This document shows positions 57,137 to 64,000 of a stretch of 64,000 bases of DNA, piece after piece; positions within the stretch are counted from its first letter, which is position 1, and each line of letters starts with the position of its first letter. Below the pieces are notes generated by a model that ran no database searches, was not told the origin of the DNA, and was given only the letters and a program-made list of their open reading frames with translations. Source of the DNA: Streptomyces sp. CB02959. GTDB lineage: Bacteria; Actinomycetota; Actinomycetes; Streptomycetales; Streptomycetaceae. The position numbers and the translations under genes are program-made. The stretch spans positions 25,118 through 89,117 of the forward strand of contig NZ_NNBP01000038.1 in assembly GCF_002803155.1 (NCBI RefSeq), given 5' to 3'.

Positions 57137-57778
57137 CCGGTTACGTCAGCGCACCCACCACGGCCTCGCCCTGAGAATCGACGAGCGGGCGACCGAAAGA
57201 AGCGTCAACGCTGCGACCTGAGCTTCAACGAGACCCGACCGAGATCGCACCCGTGTGTGCGTCGACGAGACCACGACCGGCAACGTACCTGGCAGCGTGT
57301 CGACGAGGGCACGTACCAGAGCATCGAGCGGCGGGCCGATGAGGGCACGCACTGGCCCGACTGCCGCCGTGGCGAGGGCGAGCCTCGACGAGGGTGCCCA
57401 CCAGGACCGACCGGCGCGCCGGCAAGGGCGCCCGGCGAGGTAGGGATCTGGCTTCCTCAACCGTATCCCGACGGGGCCACCGCCCTGACATCGGCCGGCG
57501 CGTCGACATCACCACCCGGACACGACGAGACCTCGGCCGACGCCGATCACGGCAATGACCGGCGCATCGATGCACCCAGCAACCGCAGCACCCGCCAGGG
57601 TACCGACCTGACCACCGGTCGGAGCGTCGACCAGTACGTCGTTGCGCCTTGGGTCCGGCTCGTCGATGGCGAGCCGACCTTCCCACTCCACTCCAGTCCA
57701 CTTCAATTCCCCTCCAATCCACTCCAGCCCATTGAGTGGTGCGCCGAGCTGCGCACCGAAAGTGAAGGAGAAACCGAT
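57137..57778. other. Gap of 642 bp inside the operon with degenerate repeats
   Basis: No gene is supported. The stretch 57178-57540 contains several imperfect copies of a TCGACGAGRNCACG-like unit about 35-45 bp apart, and 57690-57730 has short CCACTCCA/CCAATCCA repeats. A frame open upstream of the carrier-protein start runs through most of it, but has no family features. Confidence 0.45.
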
Positions 57779-58042
57779 ATGAACAGCGTTGAGGATCTGT
57801 GCGGCGTGATCGGAGGCAAGATCACCTGGGGGCGGGGCGAGGACCCGCAGCAGTTGACGGCTGACACTCCGTTGCTGGAGATGGGGTTGTTGGATTCGTT
57901 GGCCATCATGGAGATCATTTCCGCGCTGGCCAACGAGCACGATGTGGAGCTGCCCGACACCGAGGTGGTGGCCGCCAACTTCCGTACGCCGAAGGCATTG
58001 TGGGCGGTCATTGAGGGTCTTTCCGCGGGGGCTCGGAAGTGA
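57779..58042 (+). CDS. Free acyl/peptidyl carrier protein
   Basis: 87 residues. The phosphopantetheine Ser is in LLEMGLLDSLAIMEIISAL, with the DSL motif, followed by ELPDTEVVAANFRTPKALW as helix III. It resembles the D-alanyl-carrier-like group used with stand-alone adenylating enzymes (as in PltL, CloN5). AAGGAG lies about 8 bp before ATG 57779. It ends in a GTGA overlap with the first acyl-CoA-dehydrogenase-like gene, so loading and oxidation are coupled. Confidence 0.92.
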   Translation: MNSVEDLCGVIGGKITWGRGEDPQQLTADTPLLEMGLLDSLAIMEIISALANEHDVELPDTEVVAANFRTPKALWAVIEGLSAGARK

Positions 58043-59346
58043 CCGCACCGGTTGATCGCCTGCTGCGCAGCGGCCCGGACGAGGTCGAGGCGTTGGTGGA
58101 TGAGTTTCGTGGGCGGGCGGAGCCGGTTGTTGAGCGGGTGCGGGATATGGATTTCCGTACGCAGTGGCAGGCGATGGCTGATCTGGGGGTGCTGCGTCTG
58201 ACGGAGGCCGGCACCGCATCTCCCACCGGCCCCCACAGTCAGCCCAAGCCCAACCAGCCCCAGTCCCACACCCAGTCTCAGCCCCAGCCCCAGCCTCAGC
58301 CCCAGGCATCGGACTCGGCCCCGCCCCTGTCCTCCACCTCCGCCTCGACCTCGGAGCCGGTGTCGACCGTGGGTCCGGTGACGCGTTCCTTGGCGATGGT
58401 GGAGGGAATCGGGCTGGCCGGTCTTGACGCGGGGGTGTGTTACGCGTTGGCGTCCCAGGTGTTCGGGATGCAGTTCCCCTTGCGTGCGGTGTTGCCTTCC
58501 GCGGCATGGGAGGCGATCGCGCACGTCCAGTCCGGGCGTGAGGTGCTGTGTCATGCGTTGACCGAGCGCGGTGGGGGCAGTGACCCGCTGTCGATGGACA
58601 CCAGCGCCCGGCGGGAAGGGGACGGCTATGTGCTGACCGGCGCCAAGACGTTCATCACGGCCGCGCCGGTCGCCGATCACGCCATTGTCTTCGCCCGCAC
58701 CGCGCCAGGCCGTCATCCGTTCGCGCTCTCCGCGTTCCTGTTCCCCCTGGGCCTGCCTGGGGTGACGCGCAGCGAACCATTCGCCAAGACGGCCCTGCCG
58801 AAGGTCCCGATGGGGGAGTTGGTCTTTGACCAGGTGCGGTTACCGGCCGGTTCACTGATCGGTGAGGAAGGCTCCGGCCTTGCGTTGATGGCGTCGACGA
58901 CCGCGTGGGAGCGGGCTGTGTTGCTGGGCTACGCCCTGGGCCCGATGCGCCGCACGTTGGGGCGGAACGTGGAGTGGGCCGCAGGCCGTGAGCACTTCGG
59001 CCGGCGGATGGGGGCCAGTCACCAAGTGGCGTCCCGTGTCGCGGAGATGGCGCTGATGCTGCATCGTTCCCGGGTGCAGGTGTACGCGTTGGCAGGTCGG
59101 TTGGATGCCGGGACGCCTGCCAGGCAGCTGGCGGCCGAGGCCGCGCTCACCAAGATTTCGATCGCCGAGGACTACGTTCGGCTCACCGAGCATGCCACCG
59201 CGCTCTCGGGCGTGCGGGCCTTCATCGCGGACTCCGATCTTCCGGCCGATCTGCACAGTCCGATGGCCGCCATGACGTATGCGGGCACCAACGATCTACT
59301 GCGGGTGGGGATCGCCCGCCAGCTCGGCCTCCCGGTTGAGAACTGA
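58039..59346 (+). CDS. Acyl-CoA dehydrogenase-like flavoprotein with PQ-rich insert
   Basis: 435 residues. Family features are HALTERGGGSDPLSMDTSARREGDGYVLTGAKTFIT, GMQF...ALPKVPMGELVFDQVRLP and the C-terminal AGTNDLLRVGIARQLGLP (pattern parts only). A low-complexity insert rich in Pro, Gln and Ser at residues ~63-105 replaces part of the usual N-terminal helical domain and is coded by CAGCCC-type repeats. Members working on carrier-bound substrates oxidise prolyl-S-carrier to pyrrolyl or introduce a double bond. GTG 58039 overlaps the carrier stop. Confidence 0.82.
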   Translation: MTAPVDRLLRSGPDEVEALVDEFRGRAEPVVERVRDMDFRTQWQAMADLGVLRLTEAGTASPTGPHSQPKPNQPQSHTQSQPQPQPQPQASDSAPPLSSTSASTSEPVSTVGPVTRSLAMVEGIGLAGLDAGVCYALASQVFGMQFPLRAVLPSAAWEAIAHVQSGREVLCHALTERGGGSDPLSMDTSARREGDGYVLTGAKTFITAAPVADHAIVFARTAPGRHPFALSAFLFPLGLPGVTRSEPFAKTALPKVPMGELVFDQVRLPAGSLIGEEGSGLALMASTTAWERAVLLGYALGPMRRTLGRNVEWAAGREHFGRRMGASHQVASRVAEMALMLHRSRVQVYALAGRLDAGTPARQLAAEAALTKISIAEDYVRLTEHATALSGVRAFIADSDLPADLHSPMAAMTYAGTNDLLRVGIARQLGLPVEN

Positions 59347-59424
59347 CGTGCACGGGAGACCGATGACGCTGCCTTCCCACGAGAACTGATGTGAAAGGGA
59401 CTTTCGATGACGCTGCCATCGCAT
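59338..59424 (+). repeat. Duplicated stop-RBS-start segment between the two flavoprotein genes
   Basis: The ~43-bp stretch beginning GAGAACTGA at 59338 is repeated from 59381 with about 75-80 percent identity. Each copy contains the end of the first gene (Glu-Asn-stop), a GGGA ribosome site and ATGACGCTGCC. The first copy forms a micro-ORF of eight codons, MTLPSHEN, at 59363-59389; the second is the real start, MTLPSHID, at 59407. Confidence 0.75.
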
Positions 59425-60591
59425 ATCGACGATCTGCTCAAGCTCGCCGCCGGGACCGGCGAGGCCCTGGCCCCGCTCGCCGCCGATGTCGACGCCGGCC
59501 GTTCAGATGGCCACGAGGCGTATCGCATCGTGCGTGAGGCCGGGCTGCTGGGCCTGCTCATCCCGCAGGACGCCGGCGGCGCCGGCCTGGGATTCGGTGC
59601 CTATACCCGTGTCCTGGAACAGCTGGGGATCCGCAACGGTGCCGCGGCGCTGGGCTTCAACATGCACAACGTGGTCATCGGCGGTCTCGCCGAGACCGCC
59701 GGAACTCCGCTGCCGCCGGCCGCCGAAGCCTTCCGCTCCTGGGTGTTCGACCAGGTCGTCCACCACCGCAAGATGTTCGCCTCTGCCGTCTCGGAGGCCG
59801 GCAACGGCGCCAAACTGCGCGGGATGCGCACCACCTACCGACTCAGCAAGGACCGCGAGCACTACATCCTCAATGGCGAGAAGTCCTTCGTGTCGCTGGC
59901 GGGCGCCGCTGACTACTACGTGGTGGCAGCTCGCGCCGAGGACGGCGAGTCCAGCGAGGTCTCGCACTTCGTGGTCGCCGCCGACGACGTGGGCGTGAGC
60001 TTCGGTACCGTCCACAGCATGGCGGCGATGAACGGCACCAGCACCGCCGGAATGACGCTGAAGGACGTGACCCTTCCCCGATCCCGCCTCTACCTCAACG
60101 TCGAGGGCATGTCGTTGTTCAAACTGGTGCGGGAACCGCACTGGATGACCGCCGGCTACACCGGCGCCTACCTGGGCATCGCCGAGGCCATCTACCGCTT
60201 CACCGTGGACTACGTCACCGCCTCGCCGCAGCGCGCCGAGAATCCCGTCATCCAGCACGACCTGGGACGGATGTCGGCTCGTCTGCGGGCGGCCCGGGCA
60301 CTGGTCCACGAGGCCGGTGACCTCATCGAACGTGAGCGGGGCAGCGTGGAGGCCAACGCCATGGTGCACGCCGCGAAGTACGTCATCGGTGAGGTCGGGC
60401 CGGAGCTGGGGCGTGATGCGGTGCGGGTGTGCGGATCTGCGGCGGTCAGTAGGAAGGCACCGCTGGAGCGGCTGATCCGCGAGGCGTCGTTCTCCTCTGT
60501 GATGCCCGCCAAGCCGTACGACTGCCTGGAATACCTCGGCAAAGCCGCTGTCGGCGTCAACCTGCACGACGCCCGGACCTTCTCGTGGTGA
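59407..60591 (+). CDS. Second acyl-CoA dehydrogenase-like flavoprotein or two-component oxygenase
   Basis: 394 residues. AGLLGLLIPQDAGGAGLGF, SAVSEAGNGAKLRGMRTTY, YILNGEKSFVSLAGAADYYVVAA and GVSFGTVHSMAAMNGTSTAG follow the family order. The C-terminal part RDAVRVCGSAAVSRKAPLERLIREASF resembles members in which the base Glu is missing. The same fold serves flavin-dependent N- or C-oxygenases that take reduced flavin from a partner. The adjacent flavin reductase makes that role likely here. AAAGGGA precedes ATG 59407. It overlaps the reductase gene (GTGA). Confidence 0.78.
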   Translation: MTLPSHIDDLLKLAAGTGEALAPLAADVDAGRSDGHEAYRIVREAGLLGLLIPQDAGGAGLGFGAYTRVLEQLGIRNGAAALGFNMHNVVIGGLAETAGTPLPPAAEAFRSWVFDQVVHHRKMFASAVSEAGNGAKLRGMRTTYRLSKDREHYILNGEKSFVSLAGAADYYVVAARAEDGESSEVSHFVVAADDVGVSFGTVHSMAAMNGTSTAGMTLKDVTLPRSRLYLNVEGMSLFKLVREPHWMTAGYTGAYLGIAEAIYRFTVDYVTASPQRAENPVIQHDLGRMSARLRAARALVHEAGDLIERERGSVEANAMVHAAKYVIGEVGPELGRDAVRVCGSAAVSRKAPLERLIREASFSSVMPAKPYDCLEYLGKAAVGVNLHDARTFSW

Positions 60592-61265
60592 CGCCCGTGA
60601 CCTCCCTCACCCCCACCCCAACCCCCACCCACTCCGTGACCCCAACTCCCATCCCGGCCTCCATCCCAACCTCCAGCCTGGCTCCGGCCTCTTCCCTCCT
60701 CCCCACGGTCTGCGCCTCGTCTGCGCAGACGGAGGAGCAGGCGGTGGGGCCGGAGACCTTCCGTGCGCTGATGGGTTCGCACCCGGGGGCCGTGGCCGTG
60801 ATCACCACAGCGGATGAACAGGGAAACCCCTACGGGTTCACCTGTACCGCACTGTGCTCGCTGTCCCTGGACCCGCCGCTGCTGCTGGTCTGCGCATCGA
60901 ACACGGGCAGCACACTGCCTGTGCTCGTCGAACGCGGCGAGTTCGCGGTCAACTTCCTGCACAGCCAAGGCCGTCGGGCGGCCGAAGCCTTCGCCAGCCG
61001 CACTGCGGGCCGGTTCGCGGCGGTGCCCTGGCAGACGGCCCCCGGCAGCGACCTCCCCCTCCTGCCACAGGACTCCCACGCCCTGGCCCGCTGCCGCCTG
61101 GACCGACTGCACCCGGCCGGCGACCACACCATCGTCATCGGCGAAGTCGTGTGGACCCACACCCCACCCCACCCCTCAACGGGTGCTCCAACCGACGCCT
61201 CGCCAACGGCCGGACCCGGCCCGTTGCTGTACGGCCGGCGCCAGTACGCCGCCTGGCCCGACTGA
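60588..61265 (+). CDS. Flavin reductase (two-component oxygenase partner)
   Basis: 225 residues. The first ~45 residues are a Thr/Pro/Ser low-complexity stretch (TPTPTPTHSVTPTP). The flavin reductase domain follows: TFRALMGSHPGAVAVITTADEQGNPYGFTCTAL, LDPPLLLVC, FAVNFLHSQGRRAAEAFASR and GEVVWTH with LLYGRRQYA near the end. It reduces FMN or FAD with NAD(P)H and delivers it to an oxygenase, probably the flavoprotein just upstream. GTG 60588 overlaps that gene's stop; the real domain could also start later, as the N-terminus is not conserved-looking. Confidence 0.87.
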   Translation: MTPVTSLTPTPTPTHSVTPTPIPASIPTSSLAPASSLLPTVCASSAQTEEQAVGPETFRALMGSHPGAVAVITTADEQGNPYGFTCTALCSLSLDPPLLLVCASNTGSTLPVLVERGEFAVNFLHSQGRRAAEAFASRTAGRFAAVPWQTAPGSDLPLLPQDSHALARCRLDRLHPAGDHTIVIGEVVWTHTPPHPSTGAPTDASPTAGPGPLLYGRRQYAAWPD

Positions 61266-61291
61266 GAACAACCACCACCACCCGACCTTCG

Positions 61292-61336
61292 ACCACCCAG
61301 CTCTCCATCACCCAGCTCTCCATCATCCAGCCCTCC
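61292..61336. repeat. Three tandem 15-bp repeats
   Basis: Units of the form AYCAYCCAGCYCTCC at 61292, 61307 and 61322 lie between the convergent flavin reductase and XRE genes. They also look like a CT-rich, one-sided purine/pyrimidine tract. Confidence 0.75.
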
Positions 61337-61406
61337 ACCACCACATCCCAACGCCCTGCCAGCACGCCCCTCCCTCAACGCTCTGCCATCCGCCTGGCCC
61401 GTTGCG

Positions 61407-62291
61407 CTAGTGGTGCTTTGCGTGCAGGGGGTTGGCGGTTTTGGCGCGTGCGGTGAGGTGGTGGAGGGCTGCTTGGGTGTCGGGGTCGTTCGGGAGGTAG
61501 CAGAGGAAGTGGTGGTCGGGTTGGTCGAGGGCGGCCAGCTTTATGTAGCGGAGGTGGAGGTCGCCTGCGGTGGAGTGCCGGAAGTGCCGAACGGCGGGCT
61601 GATAGATGGCGGTTTCGCGTTGGCTGTACCAGTGGGCCGCGTGGGGGTCCTGGGTGATGTCGGCGATGATCTCGGCATAGCGCCGGTCGTGGGGGTGGCG
61701 GGCGGCGTTGGCGCGGAACTGTCCCAGTAGGTACCGGGCCTCGCACTCCCAGTTGACGATCAGGTCACGGGCCGGTGCCCACCGGAACACCAGCCATGGC
61801 AGGTTGCGTTGCCTGGGCGGCAGGCGTGCGGGGTCGGTCAGTAGTGCCGCGTAGCCGGTGTTCCAGGCCAGTAGGTCCCAGTGCGGGTCGATGACCACGG
61901 CGGGGTTGGGTGCGACGGATTCCACCAGTGTCAGCAGGTTGGGTGAGACCCAGCCCGGGGGCTGTTGCTGTTGTGTGCGGCCCTCGACGAACGACAGTAC
62001 GTGGGCGGTGTCGGCCGCATTGAGGTGGAGGGCTCGGGCGACTGACCGCAGTACCTGTTCTGAGGTCCGCACTCGCCCTTGTTCGAGCCAGGCGTACCAG
62101 GAAGCGCTGATGCCGGCCCTCTCGGCCACCTCGCCCCGGCGCAGCCCTGGAGTGCGCCGCCGCGGCGTGACGGGCAGGCCCAGTTCCGTGGGCGAGAGCC
62201 GCTCACGCCGCGATCGCAGGAATGCCCCGAGCTCCCTGCGCAACGCCCGCGCTGTGCTGCCCTCACCAAAGGTCCGTTCCGCCCCGCTCAC
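61407..62291 (-). CDS. XRE-family regulator with MmyB-like ligand domain
   Basis: 294 residues. The N-terminal HTH is RRGEVAERAGISASWYAWLEQGR with VLRSVARALHL. The rest matches the MmyB-like domain: SPNLLTLVES, PAVVIDPHWDLLAWN, NLPWLVFRW and a C-terminal HHFLCYLPNDPDTQAALHHL. This family regulates antibiotic genes in Streptomyces (MmyB in methylenomycin) and binds fatty acids in known structures. A QQQQ run sits between domains. It faces the MFS gene across 360 bp. Confidence 0.92.
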   Translation of the reverse strand: MSGAERTFGEGSTARALRRELGAFLRSRRERLSPTELGLPVTPRRRTPGLRRGEVAERAGISASWYAWLEQGRVRTSEQVLRSVARALHLNAADTAHVLSFVEGRTQQQQPPGWVSPNLLTLVESVAPNPAVVIDPHWDLLAWNTGYAALLTDPARLPPRQRNLPWLVFRWAPARDLIVNWECEARYLLGQFRANAARHPHDRRYAEIIADITQDPHAAHWYSQRETAIYQPAVRHFRHSTAGDLHLRYIKLAALDQPDHHFLCYLPNDPDTQAALHHLTARAKTANPLHAKHH

Positions 62292-62650
62292 GATGCTCCC
62301 TCTTCCCGTCCCGACAGCCCACCACAGTCACTCATGATCCAATGCTCTCCCGCGCGCCACGGCCGCCTACGACACCCCCACGCGCAAGCGCTGCCCCGAT
62401 AGGACGGTCACCCGACCCGGACCGCACGGCCCCGACCGCCCCGGGCCAGCCCTCATGGCCCCGGCCGACCCGCCCCTGCCTGCCCTGCCCGCCCTTGCCC
62501 GTACTTGGCCTTCCTTGCCCGTACTTGGCCTTCCTCGGTCGGGGTGTGCCGGCAGGGTGTGGGTGTTGGTAATTGGCTGGGGTGATTGCTTGGGGGCTGG
62601 GGGTGGTGTTCTTGGAGGGTCTGGCGTGTCGGAGTGTGGAGGGATGAGCG
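62292..62650. other. Gap of 359 bp: divergent promoter region of XRE and MFS genes
   Basis: No gene is supported. It contains the 20-bp tandem repeat at 62495-62534 and a T/G-rich stretch (62535-62640) that probably holds the MFS promoter. Confidence 0.5.
62495..62534. repeat. Exact 20-bp direct repeat, two copies
   Basis: The 20-mer beginning TTGCCCGTACTTGG occurs twice head to tail with no mismatch. It lies about 120-155 bp before the MFS start and could be an operator pair for the XRE regulator or a slippage product. Confidence 0.8.
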
Positions 62651-63838
62651 TTGACGGTGTCTGGCGTCGAGTCTGGTGTTGTGCCTGGTGATTCGGTTGG
62701 TTTGTCATCGCGTAGTTTGTGGTTATTGCGGTCGGCTGGATTTGTAAGTAATTTCGATCGCTTTTGTATTACGCCGATGTTGGTGGTCATTGCCGATCGG
62801 TTGGGGGTCGGCATGGCCTCGGCGGTGATGGCTGCGAGTGTGTATTTCTTGTGTTACGGGTTGATGCAGCCGGTGTGGGGGTTGGCCAGCGACCGGCTGG
62901 GCCGGGTGGCGGTGATGCGGATGTCGTTGCTGGCGGGTGCGTTGTCTTCGCTGTTGTCCGTTGTGGCACCGAATCTTGCGGTGTTGATTGTGGCGCGTGC
63001 GGTTGCGGGGGCATGTTTCGCGGCGTGTGTGCCGGCATCGCTCAGTTATGTGGGTGATGTGGTGCCCGCTGCGGTGCGTCAGCGTCCGCTCAGTGATTTG
63101 ATGACTGCTTTTTCTTTGGGGACGGCGCTGGGAACGGTGGTGGCCGGAGCGCTTGCGAATTACCTGAGTTGGCGTGTGGTGTTTGTGTTGCCGGGTGTGA
63201 TTGCGGCGTATCTCACCTGGGCGTTGCGGAATTTGGCTGAACCGCAGCGTGTGTCCAGTGGTTCGCTTCTGGCGCCGTTCCGTCTGGTACTGGGTTCGCG
63301 GTGGATGTGGTGTGTGATGGCGCTTGCTTTGGTGGAAGGGGCGGTGCTGTTGGGTTTCTTGACGTATCTGGCGCCCGCACTCCAGGCGCGTGGTGTGCCG
63401 ACTGCGGTGGCGGGGGCGGCGTCGGCACTGTATGGCGCGGGGGCCATGGGTTGCGCGCAGTTGGTCAAGAAACTGGTGGGGCGATGGAGTCCGGCAATGT
63501 TGATCCTGGCCGGTGGGGTGCAGGCAGCAGCAGCTTATGCGGTGGCGGCATTGAGCCAGTCGCTGCCCGCGTTGGCCCTCACTGCGCTGTTGTTGGGCGG
63601 CAGCTGGTCGTTCATGCACACCACGCTGCAGTCGTGGGCGACGGTGGTGGTGCCGGCGGCCCGGGCCACCAGCGTGGCGATGTTCGGCGTCAGCCTCTAC
63701 GGCGGGAGTGCGCTGGCCAGCAGTCTGACGGCGTCTGCGGCGGCCACCCATCACTATTCCCAACTCTTTCTGATTGCTGCGGTATTGATGTTCCCGCTGA
63801 CCTGCGCGGCTGTCGTCGGGCGGGCCCGTTACCGGTGA
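62651..63838 (+). CDS. MFS transporter (DHA1-like)
   Basis: 395 residues with 12 hydrophobic segments. SNFDRFCITPMLVVIADRLG, GLASDRLGRVAVMRMSLLAG (motif A) and TALGTVVAGALANYLSWRVVF (motif C-like) are typical of drug exporters of the Bcr/CflA or AraJ type. The start is TTG 62651 with GGAGGG about 8 bp upstream; an ATG at 62644 is out of frame and soon stops. It is the last gene of the cluster and the probable exporter of its product. A strong hairpin follows. Confidence 0.83.
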   Translation: MTVSGVESGVVPGDSVGLSSRSLWLLRSAGFVSNFDRFCITPMLVVIADRLGVGMASAVMAASVYFLCYGLMQPVWGLASDRLGRVAVMRMSLLAGALSSLLSVVAPNLAVLIVARAVAGACFAACVPASLSYVGDVVPAAVRQRPLSDLMTAFSLGTALGTVVAGALANYLSWRVVFVLPGVIAAYLTWALRNLAEPQRVSSGSLLAPFRLVLGSRWMWCVMALALVEGAVLLGFLTYLAPALQARGVPTAVAGAASALYGAGAMGCAQLVKKLVGRWSPAMLILAGGVQAAAAYAVAALSQSLPALALTALLLGGSWSFMHTTLQSWATVVVPAARATSVAMFGVSLYGGSALASSLTASAAATHHYSQLFLIAAVLMFPLTCAAVVGRARYR

Positions 63839-63871
63839 TGTTCCCTTAGCGGTACAACCCCCGTTTTCGCT

Positions 63872-63901
63872 GGCGGGCCCGCCCTTTTGGGCGGGCCCGC
63901 C
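63872..63901 (+). terminator. 13-bp hairpin after the MFS gene
   Basis: GGCGGGCCCGCCC and GGGCGGGCCCGCC enclose a TTTT loop, 34 bp after the stop. Perfect stem; strongest terminator in the window together with that at 19447. Confidence 0.88.
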
Positions 63902-64000
63902 GTTGTCGTGAGTTCTGTTTCCGTGGGTGGGCCGTTTATCGCTGTTGGGTTCTTCCTGCCATCGTGCGTGTGTCTGTGTGTGTGGTGGGTGTTAGGTGGG
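63902..64000. other. Window end without a gene
   Basis: The last 99 bp are T/G-rich and hold no start-stop frame I can support. They may be the promoter of the next gene. Confidence 0.4.

Noticed and set aside
57257..57778. Long N-terminal extension of the carrier protein
   Set aside because: The frame is open, but a good AAGGAG site lies just before ATG 57779 and the extension has no family features, while the 87-residue protein has the normal carrier length.
1..64000. tRNA, rRNA and known riboswitches
   Set aside because: I looked for cloverleaf-like and conserved riboswitch motifs while reading and saw none. A covariance-model scan would be needed to exclude them fully.

Overview
The window is very GC-rich, uses many GTG and TTG starts, has tight ATGA/GTGA overlaps, and carries a high density of TetR regulators, MFS exporters and specialised-metabolism genes. 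This is typical of a Streptomyces or Kitasatospora-type actinomycete, probably a variable part of the chromosome. No rRNA, tRNA, CRISPR array or intact transposon was seen.

Layout. 1-2.2 kb: end of a membrane protein-kinase-like gene. 3.0-10.6 kb: a five-gene translationally coupled operon (PaaK-like ligase, MFS, tandem GNAT, LuxE, and a LuxC-PaaK fusion) that looks like a small acyl activation/reduction pathway. 10.7-16.4 kb: a GT87-type remnant, then a drug exporter, a GT1 glycosyltransferase and UDP-glucose 6-dehydrogenase, facing a TetR gene. 16.5-38.2 kb: mixed accessory genes. These include RNase HI, three TetR genes with visible operators, exporters, a broken aldo/keto reductase, 6-phosphogluconate dehydrogenase, a secreted trypsin-like protease, hydrolases, an APH-type kinase, a GH5 glycosidase, an FAD monooxygenase and an NTF2-like protein.

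38.3-50.6 kb: the most striking region. A 55-residue peptide gene with a perfect ribosome binding site is followed by a hairpin and a radical SAM/SPASM enzyme. Then come two O-carbamoyltransferases, a phytanoyl-CoA-type dioxygenase, an exporter, a CPYC flavoprotein, an SGNH hydrolase and two small proteins resembling the partners of the saxitoxin carbamoyltransferase (DUF5989/SxtK-like and SxtJ-like). I read it as a RiPP cluster in which the peptide is cross-linked or otherwise altered by radical chemistry, hydroxylated and carbamoylated. I recall no characterised pathway with this combination.

50.7-53.2 kb: a methyltransferase, a TetR gene and a TIM-barrel protein. 53.4-63.9 kb: a second distinctive cluster with LysR, alpha/beta hydrolase, amino-acid-type adenylating enzyme, free carrier protein, two acyl-CoA-dehydrogenase-like flavoproteins, flavin reductase, XRE regulator and MFS exporter. 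It is richer in TTG/GTG-type codons than its neighbours. Its genes and spacers are full of short tandem repeats, including a duplicated stop-RBS-start segment, which suggests recent acquisition and slippage-driven change.
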